34,634 nt of DNA from Chromatium okenii (GTDB taxonomy: Bacteria > Pseudomonadota > Gammaproteobacteria > Chromatiales > Chromatiaceae), in assembly GCF_016583745.1 (NCBI RefSeq), contig NZ_NRRQ01000029.1:26017-60650 (forward strand), written 5' to 3'. Every line of letters begins with the position of its first letter. Within the stretch, counting starts at the first letter, position 1. Under the pieces are notes generated by a model. That model made no database searches. It saw only the letters and a program-made list of their open reading frames with translations, and was not told the origin of the DNA. This document shows positions 9,332 to 17,932 of the stretch, in pieces. The position numbers and the translations under genes were made by a program.

Positions 9332-10627
9332 TTAAGATGCCATTGCAATTTCACGCGCAATGGCGCGATAACCAATATCACGGCGGCAAAATGCGCCTTC
9401 CCAATGAATATGATCCAACGCTTGATAAGCGCGTCGTTGCGCATCCGCTACAGTCGTCCCCAGCGCCGTCACGCACAGCACGCGCCCGCCATTCGTCAAC
9501 AGCGCCCCGTCTACCATCCGAGTGCCGGCGTGAAAAATCATCGCTTCCGACGGCGGCACCGCCTCAACGCCAGTAATTAATTGTTCCAGCGCGTGTTGAT
9601 CGGGATAACCGCCCGCCGCCAATACCACGCCCAGCGCCGGACGCGGATCCCATTCAACCGTCATCTGGTCGAGGGTGCCGGCAAGTGCCGCTAAACATAA
9701 TTCAACTAAATCAGAACGTAAGCGCAGCAATAGCGGCTGAGTTTCGGGATCACCGAGACGGCAATTGAATTCCAATACCTTCGGCGTGCCATCAGCCGCA
9801 ATCATTAAACCGGCATATAAAAAGCCGCGATAATGAATTCCCGCAGCTATTAAACCCGCCACCGTCGGCTCCATTACTTCGCGCAAAATGCGGGCTTGAA
9901 TTGCGGGCGTTACAATCGGCGCAGGCGAATACGCGCCCATGCCGCCGGTATTCGGGCCGAGATCGCCATCATCTCGCGCCTTGTGATCCTGCGAAGTCGC
10001 CAGCGGCACAATCTGTTCACCGTCGATCATGGCGATAAAACTCGCCTCCTCGCCAGTCAAAAACTCCTCAATCACCACCCGCGCTCCCGCCGTGCCAAAG
10101 CGTCCGACAGTCAACATATCGCGCACGGCAGCCGCTGCGTCTGCCAAATTGTCCGCCACAATCACGCCCTTACCGGCAGCCAAGCCGTCAGCTTTAATCA
10201 CAATCGGCGCACCCACTTGTTGCAAATACGCCAGCGCTGGCTCCACTTCGGTAAACACGCCGTAAGCGGCAGTCGGAATGTGATGCTGCGCTAAAAACTG
10301 TTTGGCAAAGGCTTTGGAACCTTCCAACTGCGCGGCGGCTTGACTGGGGCCAAAACAGGGTAAACCGGCCGCCAGAAACGCATCGACGATGCCCGCCACC
10401 AGCGGCAACTCCGGTCCGATGATAGTTAAATCAATCGCTTGCTCGCGGGCAAATTGCAGCAGCGCCGGAATATCGGTGGCGGCAATTGCCACATTTTCAA
10501 CGCCGGCTTCTCGCGCCGTGCCGCCATTGCCGGGCGCAACAAACACCCGCTTTGCCAACGGCGATTGCGCCACTTTCCACGCCAGCGCGTGTTCACGTCC
10601 ACCATTACCAACAATCAATATATTCAT
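9332..10627 (-). CDS. purD: phosphoribosylamine--glycine ligase PurD
   Basis: PurD joins phosphoribosylamine and glycine with ATP to give GAR, step two of purine synthesis. Its length of 431 aa matches E. coli (429). The N-terminal Rossmann-like motif is VGNGGREHALAW; the ATP-grasp core includes VIKADGLAAGKGV; the family signature DGDLGPNTGGMGAYSP is intact; and the metal/ATP motif reads FNCRLGDPETQ. ATG 10627 is the natural start. It lies 71 bp downstream of an lpxA homologue, which separates it from purH. Confidence 0.97.
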   Translation of the reverse strand: MNILIVGNGGREHALAWKVAQSPLAKRVFVAPGNGGTAREAGVENVAIAATDIPALLQFAREQAIDLTIIGPELPLVAGIVDAFLAAGLPCFGPSQAAAQLEGSKAFAKQFLAQHHIPTAAYGVFTEVEPALAYLQQVGAPIVIKADGLAAGKGVIVADNLADAAAAVRDMLTVGRFGTAGARVVIEEFLTGEEASFIAMIDGEQIVPLATSQDHKARDDGDLGPNTGGMGAYSPAPIVTPAIQARILREVMEPTVAGLIAAGIHYRGFLYAGLMIAADGTPKVLEFNCRLGDPETQPLLLRLRSDLVELCLAALAGTLDQMTVEWDPRPALGVVLAAGGYPDQHALEQLITGVEAVPPSEAMIFHAGTRMVDGALLTNGGRVLCVTALGTTVADAQRRAYQALDHIHWEGAFCRRDIGYRAIAREIAMAS

Positions 10628-10698
10628 AATTCATCGTATTCGTTATGAGAAAGCGTGACATTGCGATAACTGTCCGCCAAGGTTAAACCACAATTCAA

Positions 10699-11475
10699 TT
10701 AACCAAACGAAATTAAACCACGCCGACTGGATTGAATAAACTGCACAATATGCGCCGTTTCGGGGCTGGGATAGTCTTGTTCAGCCCGAATTAACGCCTG
10801 CGCCAAACGTAATCCCGAACGCAAAATTAACCGATACACGGCTTTAATATGCTGGCGTTGTTCGGCAGTAAATCCATTGCGGCGTAAACCAACCACATTT
10901 AATCCTAACATTTTAGCGCGATGTCCATCCGCTAATACAAATGGTGGCACATCTTGCGCCACGCCCGTCACTCCCGCCACCATTGCATACGCGCCAATCC
11001 GACAGAACTGATGCACTGCCACTTGACCGGATAAAAATACGCGATCTTCAATCGTGACATGCCCTGCGAGCGTGGCGGTATTGGCAAAGATATTGTGATC
11101 GCCAATCACGCAATCATGCCCAGCATGAGAAAATGCCATCCAATAATTATCGTTGCCAATTCGAGTGCCGTCGTCGGATTTAATACCGCAACTGATATTA
11201 ACGCCTTCTTTGAAGTGATTGCGGTCGCCAATGGTTAATGGTTTAGCGCGGTCGGGAGTGAAAGTGAAATCCTGCGGCTCGGCACCGAGTGTGGCTCCGT
11301 GACACACGCGGTTATTCATGCCCATGCGCGTATTGCCATAAATACGCGCACAGCTATCAATAATGCAGCCAGCACCAATGACAGCTCCTGCTTCAATAAT
11401 TGAATACGCGCCCACTTGCACCGTGTCGTGCAATTGAGCGCCAGCTTCAATAATCGCAGTGGGATGAATCCGCAT
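10699..11475 (-). CDS. lpxA: LpxA-like acyl-ACP--UDP-GlcNAc O-acyltransferase
   Basis: This 258-aa left-handed beta-helix protein has hexapeptide repeats through about residue 185 and an alpha-helical C-terminal part ending [10 protein letters not shown], the LpxA layout (E. coli 262 aa). LpxA transfers a 3-hydroxyacyl chain from ACP to UDP-GlcNAc, the first step of lipid A synthesis. The catalytic His corresponds to H120 (SHAGHD), and GAEPQDF, AVHQFC and GVAQDVPPF are family-typical. The stretch that is usually TIHRGT reads NISCGI here, so this may be a divergent paralogue. It sits between purH and purD, not in the usual lpxD-fabZ-lpxA-lpxB cluster. The start is ATG 11475; the upstream gap holds a palindromic repeat. 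Confidence 0.85.
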   Translation of the reverse strand: MRIHPTAIIEAGAQLHDTVQVGAYSIIEAGAVIGAGCIIDSCARIYGNTRMGMNNRVCHGATLGAEPQDFTFTPDRAKPLTIGDRNHFKEGVNISCGIKSDDGTRIGNDNYWMAFSHAGHDCVIGDHNIFANTATLAGHVTIEDRVFLSGQVAVHQFCRIGAYAMVAGVTGVAQDVPPFVLADGHRAKMLGLNVVGLRRNGFTAEQRQHIKAVYRLILRSGLRLAQALIRAEQDYPSPETAHIVQFIQSSRRGLISFG

Positions 11476-11504
11476 GTTTAACTTTAACCCTTGCCAATCT
11501 GAGT

Positions 11505-11541
11505 AAAAAGCCCCCTTTGAAAAAGGGGGTTGGGGGATTTA
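11505..11541. repeat. G/C palindromic repeat, copy A
   Basis: An 8-bp stem (CCCCCTTT / AAAGGGGG) with a GAA loop is followed by TTGGGGGATTT. The same element occurs at 25339-25378 with a stem one pair longer. It lies between purH and the lpxA homologue. It may act as a mobile palindrome or an intergenic RNA hairpin. Confidence 0.85.
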
Positions 11542-11558
11542 TAAAAGGGCTGGAGAAT

Positions 11559-13124
11559 TTAATGGCGGAAATGGCGCATTTCTGTGAAGATCATCGCCAT
11601 ACCATGTTCATTTGCAGCGGCAATGACTTCAGCATCGCGCATGGAGCCGCCCGGTTGAATCACGGCAGTAATTCCCGCTTCTGCCGCTTGATCAATGCCA
11701 TCGCGGAATGGAAAAAACGCATCGGATGCCATGACAGCGCCAGCAACAATTAACCCCGCGTGTTCGGCTTTAATCCGCGCAATTCGCGCCGAATTTACGC
11801 GGCTCATTTGCCCTGCGCCAACGCCAATCGTCATTTGTTCACGGCCATAAATAATGGCATTGGATTTTACAAATTTGGCCACGCGCCAGCTAAATAATAA
11901 GTCGGCATATTCCTGTGCAGTGGGAGCGCGTTCGGTGACTGTTTTCACCTGTTCGGTGAGACACAAATCCGCATCTTGCACCAGCAGACCACCGTTGACC
12001 CGTTTGAAATCAAGGCGATACGCAGGTTCTGCATTCCAACTGCCGCATTCGAGCAGCCGCACGTTTTGTTTTGCAGCGACGACGGCACGCGCAGCGGCGC
12101 TGATGCGCGGGGCGATGATGACCTCAACAAATTGCCGTTCAACAATGGCTTGCGCGGTTTCTGCGTCGAGTTCGTCGTTAAACGCGATGATGCCGCCGAA
12201 TGCCGATTCGGGATCGGTTTGATAGGCGCGGTTGTAGGCGTCGAGCAGGCTGGTGCTGACGGCGACGCCGCACGGATTGGCGTGTTTGACGATCACGCAG
12301 GCGGGCGCTCCGCTGAATTGTTTGACGCATTCGAGCGCGGCGTCGGTGTCGCCAATGTTGTTATAAGACAGTTCCTTACCTTGAATTTGGCGGGCGGTGC
12401 TGATGCCGACTTCGCTGTGATCGTGTTCGACATAAAACGCAGCATTTTGATGCGGATTTTCGCCATAACGCAGCGCCTGCTGGCGCTTGAATTGCAGGCT
12501 CAAAGTGCGCGGGAAGGCGCTGTTTTCACCCGCCGCAGTCGCCACGCGGGCGCCGAGATAATTGGCAATTGCGCCGTCATAACGGGCGGTGTGTTCAAAC
12601 ACTTTGACTGCTAAATCAAAGCGCGTGGCGAAGCTGACTCCGCCGGTGCTCTCCATTTCGGACAAGACGCGGGTGTAATCCGCTGCATCAACGACGACGG
12701 TCACGCCGGCGTGATTTTTGGCGGCAGCGCGCAGCATGGTCGGGCCGCCGATGTCGATATTTTCAATCGCCGTGACCAGATCGCAGTCGGGATTGGCGAC
12801 GGTCTGCTCGAACGGGTACAGATTGACGACCACCAAATCAATCGGCGCAATCGCGTTGACCGCCATCACCGCCTCGTCAATGCCGCGTCGTCCCAAAATG
12901 CCGCCGTGAATGCGCGGATGGAGCGTTTTGACGCGCCCGTCCATCATTTCAGGAAACCCTGTGTAATCAGAGACTTCGATGACGGGAATGCCGTGCGCGG
13001 TGAGCAGTTTGGCAGTGCCGCCGGTGGAAAGAATTTCGACGTTGTGCGCGGCGAGGGCGCGGGCAAAATCGACTACTCCGGTTTTATCAGAAACGCTAAT
13101 CAGGGCGCGATGAATGGCTTGCAT
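11559..13124 (-). CDS. purH: bifunctional AICAR transformylase / IMP cyclohydrolase PurH
   Basis: PurH carries out the last two steps of IMP synthesis: formylation of AICAR and ring closure. The protein is 521 aa (E. coli 529). The N-terminal MGS-like cyclohydrolase domain (about 1-195) begins [11 protein letters not shown] and includes STGGTAKLL and [14 protein letters not shown]. The transformylase domain follows with LRYGENPHQ and [12 protein letters not shown] 13124 is preferred over the TTG three bases upstream. It starts 36 bp after dusB, so the two are probably one transcript. In many gammaproteobacteria fis lies in this gap; here there is no room for it. Confidence 0.97.
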   Translation of the reverse strand: MQAIHRALISVSDKTGVVDFARALAAHNVEILSTGGTAKLLTAHGIPVIEVSDYTGFPEMMDGRVKTLHPRIHGGILGRRGIDEAVMAVNAIAPIDLVVVNLYPFEQTVANPDCDLVTAIENIDIGGPTMLRAAAKNHAGVTVVVDAADYTRVLSEMESTGGVSFATRFDLAVKVFEHTARYDGAIANYLGARVATAAGENSAFPRTLSLQFKRQQALRYGENPHQNAAFYVEHDHSEVGISTARQIQGKELSYNNIGDTDAALECVKQFSGAPACVIVKHANPCGVAVSTSLLDAYNRAYQTDPESAFGGIIAFNDELDAETAQAIVERQFVEVIIAPRISAAARAVVAAKQNVRLLECGSWNAEPAYRLDFKRVNGGLLVQDADLCLTEQVKTVTERAPTAQEYADLLFSWRVAKFVKSNAIIYGREQMTIGVGAGQMSRVNSARIARIKAEHAGLIVAGAVMASDAFFPFRDGIDQAAEAGITAVIQPGGSMRDAEVIAAANEHGMAMIFTEMRHFRH

Positions 13125-13160
13125 CAAATTGAGTCCGAACGTCGTTAAAGGGTTGAAAAT

Positions 13161-14189
13161 TCAAGTTATATCCGCGCAGCGGGCGAAAAATGTTTGCACC
13201 AGCGCGGTTTGTTGGGCTGGCGTCTGCGCCTGATTGACCGTTGCCCGAAATGCCGTCGCCTGAGGAAAGCTGCGGCAATACCACGCGAGATGTTTACGCG
13301 CAATTTGCACGCCCATGGTTGCGCCATAAAATTGATATAATTCATCAAGATGGGTGCAGACAAGCGCGGCAATCCAAGCTGGCGCGGGCAGTGGCGGCGG
13401 GGCAACGCCGGTGGTCAATTCCGCCGCGAGATCACGAAATAACCACGGTCGCCCTCGCGCAGCGCGTCCAATCATAATCGCATCCGCCCCGGTTGCATCC
13501 ACAATGCGGCGAACGTCCTCCGCCGTAGCGATGTCGCCGTTGGCAATTAAAGTGCCAGTGAACACCTCGCGGACGGCAGCCAGCGTGTCGTGTTCGGCCG
13601 GAATGTTGTAATGACAAGCGCGAGTGCGTCCGTGTACGGTCAACGCCGCAATGCCAGAATCGTGCGCGATGTGCGCAATGGCGGGCGCGTTGCGGGTTTC
13701 TGGCGACCAGCCGGTGCGAATTTTCAGCGTGACCGGCACCTGCACTGCCGCGACGACCGCCGCCAAAATCCGCCCAACCAATGGCTCATCGCGCAGCAAC
13801 GCGGAACCGGCAGCGACGCGGCAGACTTTTTGCGCGGGGCAACCCATATTGATGTCAATAATCTGCGCACCTAAATCGACATTCAGCTGGGCAGCTTGCG
13901 CCAATTCAATTGGGTTTGCGCCGACAATTTGCGCGGCAATGATGCCGGATTCACCGCTATAATCAAGACGGCGCAATGATTGACGACTGCCCCATAATGC
14001 CGTATTCGCTGCGACCATTTCCGCTACAGTATAACCGGCACCGAATTGGCGACATAACACACGAAAGGGGCGATCCGTAATTCCTGCCATTGGCGCGAGC
14101 ACCAGATTATTCGCAAATTGATGATTGCCAATGACAAAAGGGCGCAATGGTGATTGGAGGTTTGGTTGTGTTGCAGAAGGCGTGATCAT
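13161..14189 (-). CDS. dusB: tRNA-dihydrouridine synthase DusB
   Basis: DusB is an FMN enzyme that reduces uridine to dihydrouridine in the tRNA D-loop. From ATG 14189 it is 342 aa. Visible motifs are APMAGITDRPFR near the N-terminus, IIDINMGCPAQKV containing the catalytic Cys, TLKIRTGW, TVHGRTR and ADAIMIGRAARGRPW; all match E. coli DusB. The frame reaches a TTG at 14204, but the ATG is a better start and still leaves an N-terminal extension of about 20 residues before the conserved core. It heads a long minus-strand run into purH and is divergent from a Uma2 gene with only 36 bp between starts. Confidence 0.96.
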   Translation of the reverse strand: MITPSATQPNLQSPLRPFVIGNHQFANNLVLAPMAGITDRPFRVLCRQFGAGYTVAEMVAANTALWGSRQSLRRLDYSGESGIIAAQIVGANPIELAQAAQLNVDLGAQIIDINMGCPAQKVCRVAAGSALLRDEPLVGRILAAVVAAVQVPVTLKIRTGWSPETRNAPAIAHIAHDSGIAALTVHGRTRACHYNIPAEHDTLAAVREVFTGTLIANGDIATAEDVRRIVDATGADAIMIGRAARGRPWLFRDLAAELTTGVAPPPLPAPAWIAALVCTHLDELYQFYGATMGVQIARKHLAWYCRSFPQATAFRATVNQAQTPAQQTALVQTFFARCADIT

Positions 14190-14225
14190 AGAATAATGTA
14201 TCAATCCTAAAGATGAGGTTTATCC

Positions 14226-14798
14226 ATGAATATGCCACAGCTTGCCGGTACGACCGAGCGGTTTACTTATGGCGATTATTGCCAATGGCCTGATGATGAA
14301 CGTTGGGAATTGATTGATGGACAAGCCTTTGCGATGTCCGCCCCCAGCCGTATTCATCAAGAATTCGTGGTGGAATTGACGCGCCAGATCGCCAATGCAC
14401 TACAGAACCATCCTTGCAGCGTTTATATTGCACCGTTTGATGTGCGTTTACCGCAGCGCGACGAAGCGGATGATCAAGTTGATACGGTGGTGCAACCTGA
14501 TTTGGCAGTGATTTGTGATCGGAATAAACTGGATGATAAAGGTTGTCGCGGTGCGCCGGATTGGATTATTGAAATCCTCTCACCGAGTACGGCTGCGCAC
14601 GATCAAATCCGCAAACTGGCGTTATATGAACGGCACGGAGTGCGTGAATACTGGTTATTGCACCCACTTGATCGCATTTTAATGATTTATCTGCTGGGTG
14701 AAGATGGTCGTTTTGGCAAGCCAGAAGTGCGCGAATTAACTGATCCCACTGCGGTGATGGTGGTGAATGGTTTGGAGATTCAGTGGCCTGAGATTTAA
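14226..14798 (+). CDS. Uma2-family endonuclease-like protein
   Basis: This 190-aa protein belongs to the Uma2 (DUF820) family, which has a PD-(D/E)XK nuclease-like fold and is abundant in cyanobacteria and some gammaproteobacteria. Motifs are YELIDG-like WELIDGQAF, then a conserved His region (SRIHQEF), PDLAVI, EILSPST, and the C-terminal LALYERHGVREYW. The putative active-site acidic residues in PDLAVI and EIL are present. A GAGG element lies about 10 bp upstream of ATG 14226; a second ATG two codons on is also possible. The cellular role of the family is not settled. It is the first gene of a small accessory island followed by a toxin-antitoxin-like pair. Confidence 0.9.
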   Translation: MNMPQLAGTTERFTYGDYCQWPDDERWELIDGQAFAMSAPSRIHQEFVVELTRQIANALQNHPCSVYIAPFDVRLPQRDEADDQVDTVVQPDLAVICDRNKLDDKGCRGAPDWIIEILSPSTAAHDQIRKLALYERHGVREYWLLHPLDRILMIYLLGEDGRFGKPEVRELTDPTAVMVVNGLEIQWPEI

Positions 14799-14824
14799 GC
14801 ACTGCAGATAACAAAAGGTGATAT

Positions 14825-15097
14825 ATGAATTTTGAGTGGGACGATAAAAAAGCTGCAAAAAATCTGAAGAAACATGGTCTTTCATTTCAAGAAGCGGCTT
14901 CAGTTTTCGGAGACCCTTTGGCTATCACCTTTGATGATTCAAGTCATTCTGTTAGTGAGTATAGATTGTTAACATTTGGGCGCACCATAAATGGAAAAAT
15001 GGTTGTTGTTTCTCATACTGAAAGGAGTCAATCAATGAGAATTATCAGCGCCCGTCTTATGGCGCAACATGAGAAGAGTATTTATGAAGAAGGTTAA
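14825..15097 (+). CDS. brnT: BrnT-family toxin
   Basis: This 90-aa protein is a typical BrnT ribonuclease-fold toxin: FEWDDKKAAKNLKKHGLSF at the start, a middle ASVFGDPLAITFDD, YRLLTFGRTINGKMVVVSHT, and RIISARLMAQHEK near the end. BrnT cleaves RNA and is neutralised by an antitoxin encoded directly downstream. The start ATG 14825 has AAGGTG upstream. It follows the Uma2 gene by 26 bp and overlaps the downstream ORF by 14 bp, as toxin-antitoxin pairs often do. Confidence 0.9.
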   Translation: MNFEWDDKKAAKNLKKHGLSFQEAASVFGDPLAITFDDSSHSVSEYRLLTFGRTINGKMVVVSHTERSQSMRIISARLMAQHEKSIYEEG

Positions 15098-15308
15098 GGT
15101 TCAAAATGATGGAATGAAATCGGAGTACAAAAGAGAAGATTTAGGCGTTGGTGTGCGGGGAAAGTACTACAGCGCATACTGTGAGGGGCACAATCTTGTG
15201 TTGCTTAACCCAGAAGTAGCAAAAGCATTTCCATCTGATGAAGCAGTGAACGAAGCATTGTTGTCTTTAATCAGAATTGCGCAGGCATCAACCGGTTTGG
15301 TAAAATAA
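15084..15308 (+). CDS. putative antitoxin paired with BrnT (not BrnA-like)
   Basis: This 74-aa protein from ATG 15084 has AGAAGAG upstream and overlaps the brnT stop by 14 bp. After a charged N-terminus (EYKREDLG) comes VRGKYYSAYCEG, then a predicted strand NLVLLNPEVAKAF and a helix SDEAVNEALLSLIRIA. The strand-helix pattern recalls ribbon-helix-helix antitoxins. Similar small proteins of the VRGKY...NVVVL type are common in cyanobacteria and occur beside toxins; this family link is from memory. It lacks the C-terminal signature usual for BrnA. An antitoxin role is inferred from position and overlap. An upstream in-frame start at 15069 is less likely. Confidence 0.7.
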   Translation: MKKVKVQNDGMKSEYKREDLGVGVRGKYYSAYCEGHNLVLLNPEVAKAFPSDEAVNEALLSLIRIAQASTGLVK

Positions 15309-15404
15309 TCAAGGGAAAAGTGATTAAAAATTTGCGCCCTAGCTGTGGATAAAAACAAAATCATTTACAGCTTTTGCGGATAGCATTTTATCAGATTTTT
15401 CTGA

Positions 15405-15433
15405 TTGACACGCCTGACACCACCAACAAATAG
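15405..15433 (+). promoter_or_regulatory. possible pilT promoter
   Basis: A consensus TTGACA at 15405-15410 is followed, after 17 bp, by AAATAG at 15428-15433, a poor -10. A small inverted repeat (ATCAGA-TTTT-TCTGAT) overlaps its left end. The 155-bp gap before pilT makes a promoter likely here, but the -10 match is weak. Confidence 0.3.
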
Positions 15434-15463
15434 TGATTTTACTGACTAGCGCGGGAGCACTGA

Positions 15464-16501
15464 ATGGACATCGCCGAACTGCTCGCTTTTAGCGTCAAAA
15501 ATAACGCTTCAGATTTACATCTTTCTGCTGGTTTACCGCCGATGATTCGCGTTGACGGCGACATGCGCCGCATTAACGTCCCGCCTTTGGAACATCGCGC
15601 CGTGCATTCATTAGTGTATGACATTATGAATGACAAACAGCGCAAAGATTATGAAGAATTTTTAGAAACAGACTTTTCATTTGAAATTCCGGGCGTAGCG
15701 CGGTTTCGTGTCAATGCGTTCAATCAAAAACGCGGTGCGGGTGCCGTGTTTCGTTCTATTCCGTCTAAAGTATTGTCACTAGAAGATTTGAAAGCTCCTG
15801 CTATTTTCAAAGACATCGTTAGCGTTCCGCGTGGTTTAGTGTTGGTCACTGGTCCAACGGGTTCGGGTAAATCAACCACCTTGGCAGCAATGGTTGACCA
15901 TCTCAACGAGAATGATTATGCCCATATTCTCACCATTGAAGACCCGATTGAATTTGTGCATATCAGTAAAAAATGTTTAGTCAATCAGCGTGAAGTTCAC
16001 CGTGATACGCACGGATTTAGTGAAGCCCTGCGTTCTGCGTTACGTCAAGACCCCGATATTATTCTCGTTGGCGAAATGCGCGATTTAGAAACTATTCGGT
16101 TGGCAATGACTGCTGCGGAAACGGGACACCTCGTTTTTGGCACCTTGCATACAACTTCGGCAGCAAAAACGATTGACCGTATTATTGACGTATTTCCGGC
16201 GGCAGAAAAAGACATGGTACGCGCCATGTTGTCAGAATCATTGCGCTCAGTGATTGCACAGACGCTCTTAAAAAAGGTGGGCGGTGGACGCATTGCAGCG
16301 CACGAAATTATGATTGGTACGCCGGCGATTCGGAATTTAATCCGCGAAGCCAAGGTCGCGCAGATGTATTCTGCAATCCAAACAGGTCAGGCGCATGGAA
16401 TGCAAACCTTGGATCAAAATCTTAAAGAACTGGTACAAAAAGGATTGATTAGTCGCAAAGATGCGCGTAGCAAAGCGCAGAATAAAGATGATTTCATGTA
16501 A
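15464..16501 (+). CDS. pilT: type IV pilus retraction ATPase PilT
   Basis: PilT is the hexameric cytoplasmic ATPase that depolymerises type IV pili for twitching motility and DNA uptake. The protein is 345 aa with the usual order: N-terminal PAS-like domain (SDLHLSAG), Walker A GPTGSGKST (130-138), Asp box TIEDPIEF, Walker B ILVGEMRD with E204, His box (GHLVFGTLHT), and the PilT-specific AIRNLIRE (288-295) needed for retraction. ATG 15464 has GGGAG upstream. The stop overlaps the next start as TAATG, so pilU is translationally coupled. Confidence 0.98.
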   Translation: MDIAELLAFSVKNNASDLHLSAGLPPMIRVDGDMRRINVPPLEHRAVHSLVYDIMNDKQRKDYEEFLETDFSFEIPGVARFRVNAFNQKRGAGAVFRSIPSKVLSLEDLKAPAIFKDIVSVPRGLVLVTGPTGSGKSTTLAAMVDHLNENDYAHILTIEDPIEFVHISKKCLVNQREVHRDTHGFSEALRSALRQDPDIILVGEMRDLETIRLAMTAAETGHLVFGTLHTTSAAKTIDRIIDVFPAAEKDMVRAMLSESLRSVIAQTLLKKVGGGRIAAHEIMIGTPAIRNLIREAKVAQMYSAIQTGQAHGMQTLDQNLKELVQKGLISRKDARSKAQNKDDFM

Positions 16502-17658
16502 TGGACTTAAAACGCGCCTTAGAACAGTTGCTCACTGCACTCGATGATAAAAAAGGTTCAGACCTATTTATTACCGTAGGCTGGCCGCCGAGTATAAAAA
16601 TTAATGGCGCTATTTATCCGGCAGCTAAACAACCACTCACCGCCGAACAGGTACGGGGAATGGTTTATGAAATCATGAATGAACGGCAACGGGCTGAATT
16701 TGAAGACACCAAAGAATGCCAATTTGCTGTTGATCGTTCACCCCTTGGTCGGTTTCGCGTCAGCGCCTTTGTGCAACGCGATTCAGCAGGAATGATTTTG
16801 CGCCGCATTGAATCGCGGATTCCAACGTTGGAAGAATTGAAATTGCCTTCTGTGTTGCGCGATCTTGGTATGAGTAAACGTGGTTTAGTGATCTTTGTTG
16901 GCGCAACAGGTACTGGTAAATCAACGTCGTTAGCTGCTCTCATTGGTCATCGCAATCGTAAAAGCAATGGTCATATTATTACGATTGAAGACCCGATTGA
17001 ATTTGTGCATGAGCACGACGGTTGTATTATTACGCAACGTGAAGTTGGCGTGGATACTGAATCCTTTGAGGTGGCATTGCGTAATACATTACGTCAAGCA
17101 CCAGATGTTATTCTTATTGGTGAAGTACGCACTCGTGCTACAATGGAATACGCGATTAACTTTGCTGAAACTGGTCACTTAGTATTGGCGACACTACACG
17201 CAAATAATGCAAATCAAGCTCTGGATCGAGTGATTAACTTTTTTCCAGAAGAATCACGCAATCAAGTGTTGCTTGATTTATCACTTAATCTAAAAGCAAT
17301 CGTTGCACAACAGTTAATTCCGCGCAAAAATGGTCAAGAACGTCGCGCCGTAATTGAAGTTTTAATCAATACGCCACTGGCTGCTGATCTCATTCGTAAG
17401 GGCGAAATTACTAAATTAAAAGAACTGATGAAAAACTCCGGTGAACAAGGAATGATTACCTTTGATCAGGCGCTGTTTAATCTCTATGCAGAAGGTGAAA
17501 TTAGCCATGATGACGCAATTCGTTTTGCGGATTCTGCCAATGAAGTTCGTCTTGCGATAAAACTTCAAGGTGGTGAGGCGCAACGGATCGCCACCGGACG
17601 CGCTATCGACGCGATCACCTTGGTTCCAGAAGAAGATCGTAAAAAATCAGAACGTTAG
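16501..17658 (+). CDS. pilU: PilT-dependent retraction ATPase PilU
   Basis: PilU is a PilT paralogue that assists pilus retraction under load. The protein is 385 aa, slightly longer than PilT. It has SDLFITVGWPPS at the N-terminus, Walker A GATGTGKST, IEDPIEFVHEHDG, a Walker B VILIGEVR, and GHLVLATLHANN. The region matching AIRNLIRE in PilT reads PLAADLIRKGEI, the expected difference for PilU. The C-terminal tail is extended and charged. It shares one base with the end of pilT, the conserved pilT-pilU pair. Confidence 0.97.
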   Translation: MDLKRALEQLLTALDDKKGSDLFITVGWPPSIKINGAIYPAAKQPLTAEQVRGMVYEIMNERQRAEFEDTKECQFAVDRSPLGRFRVSAFVQRDSAGMILRRIESRIPTLEELKLPSVLRDLGMSKRGLVIFVGATGTGKSTSLAALIGHRNRKSNGHIITIEDPIEFVHEHDGCIITQREVGVDTESFEVALRNTLRQAPDVILIGEVRTRATMEYAINFAETGHLVLATLHANNANQALDRVINFFPEESRNQVLLDLSLNLKAIVAQQLIPRKNGQERRAVIEVLINTPLAADLIRKGEITKLKELMKNSGEQGMITFDQALFNLYAEGEISHDDAIRFADSANEVRLAIKLQGGEAQRIATGRAIDAITLVPEEDRKKSER

Positions 17659-17702
17659 AACAAATACATTCGTTGTGCGTGTCGGTGCTTATAAAAAGTA
17701 GC

Positions 17703-17731
17703 TTGACAGCATGTGAATACGTTGCTTTAAT
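17703..17731 (+). promoter_or_regulatory. sigma-70 promoter of tRNA-Phe
   Basis: A perfect -35 TTGACA (17703-17708), a 17-bp spacer and TTTAAT (17726-17731) are followed by the G/C-rich discriminator ACGCGCC, usual for stable RNA promoters under stringent control. Transcription would start near 17738, about 29 bp before the tRNA. Confidence 0.8.
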
Positions 17732-17766
17732 ACGCGCCTCACTTCAGCAACGCTTTTGTTGAATAC

Positions 17767-17842
<76 letters not shown>

Positions 17843-17848
17843 AACATC

Positions 17849-17885
17849 ATCCTCGCTTTTCATCACGGAAAGCGGGGATTTTTTA
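17849..17885 (+). terminator. rho-independent terminator after tRNA-Phe
   Basis: An 11-bp stem ATCCTCGCTTT / AAAGCGGGGAT (one G-T pair) with a short loop is followed by a run of T. It ends the tRNA transcript before the glycosyltransferase gene. Confidence 0.9.
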
Positions 17886-17932
17886 TGCCTGATTTTTTAG
17901 TACCTAGTTGATTCATGAGGAAATGAAAAATA

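Noticed and set aside
13128-13160. fis gene between dusB and purH
   Set aside because: Only about 36 bp are available; no coding capacity for Fis.
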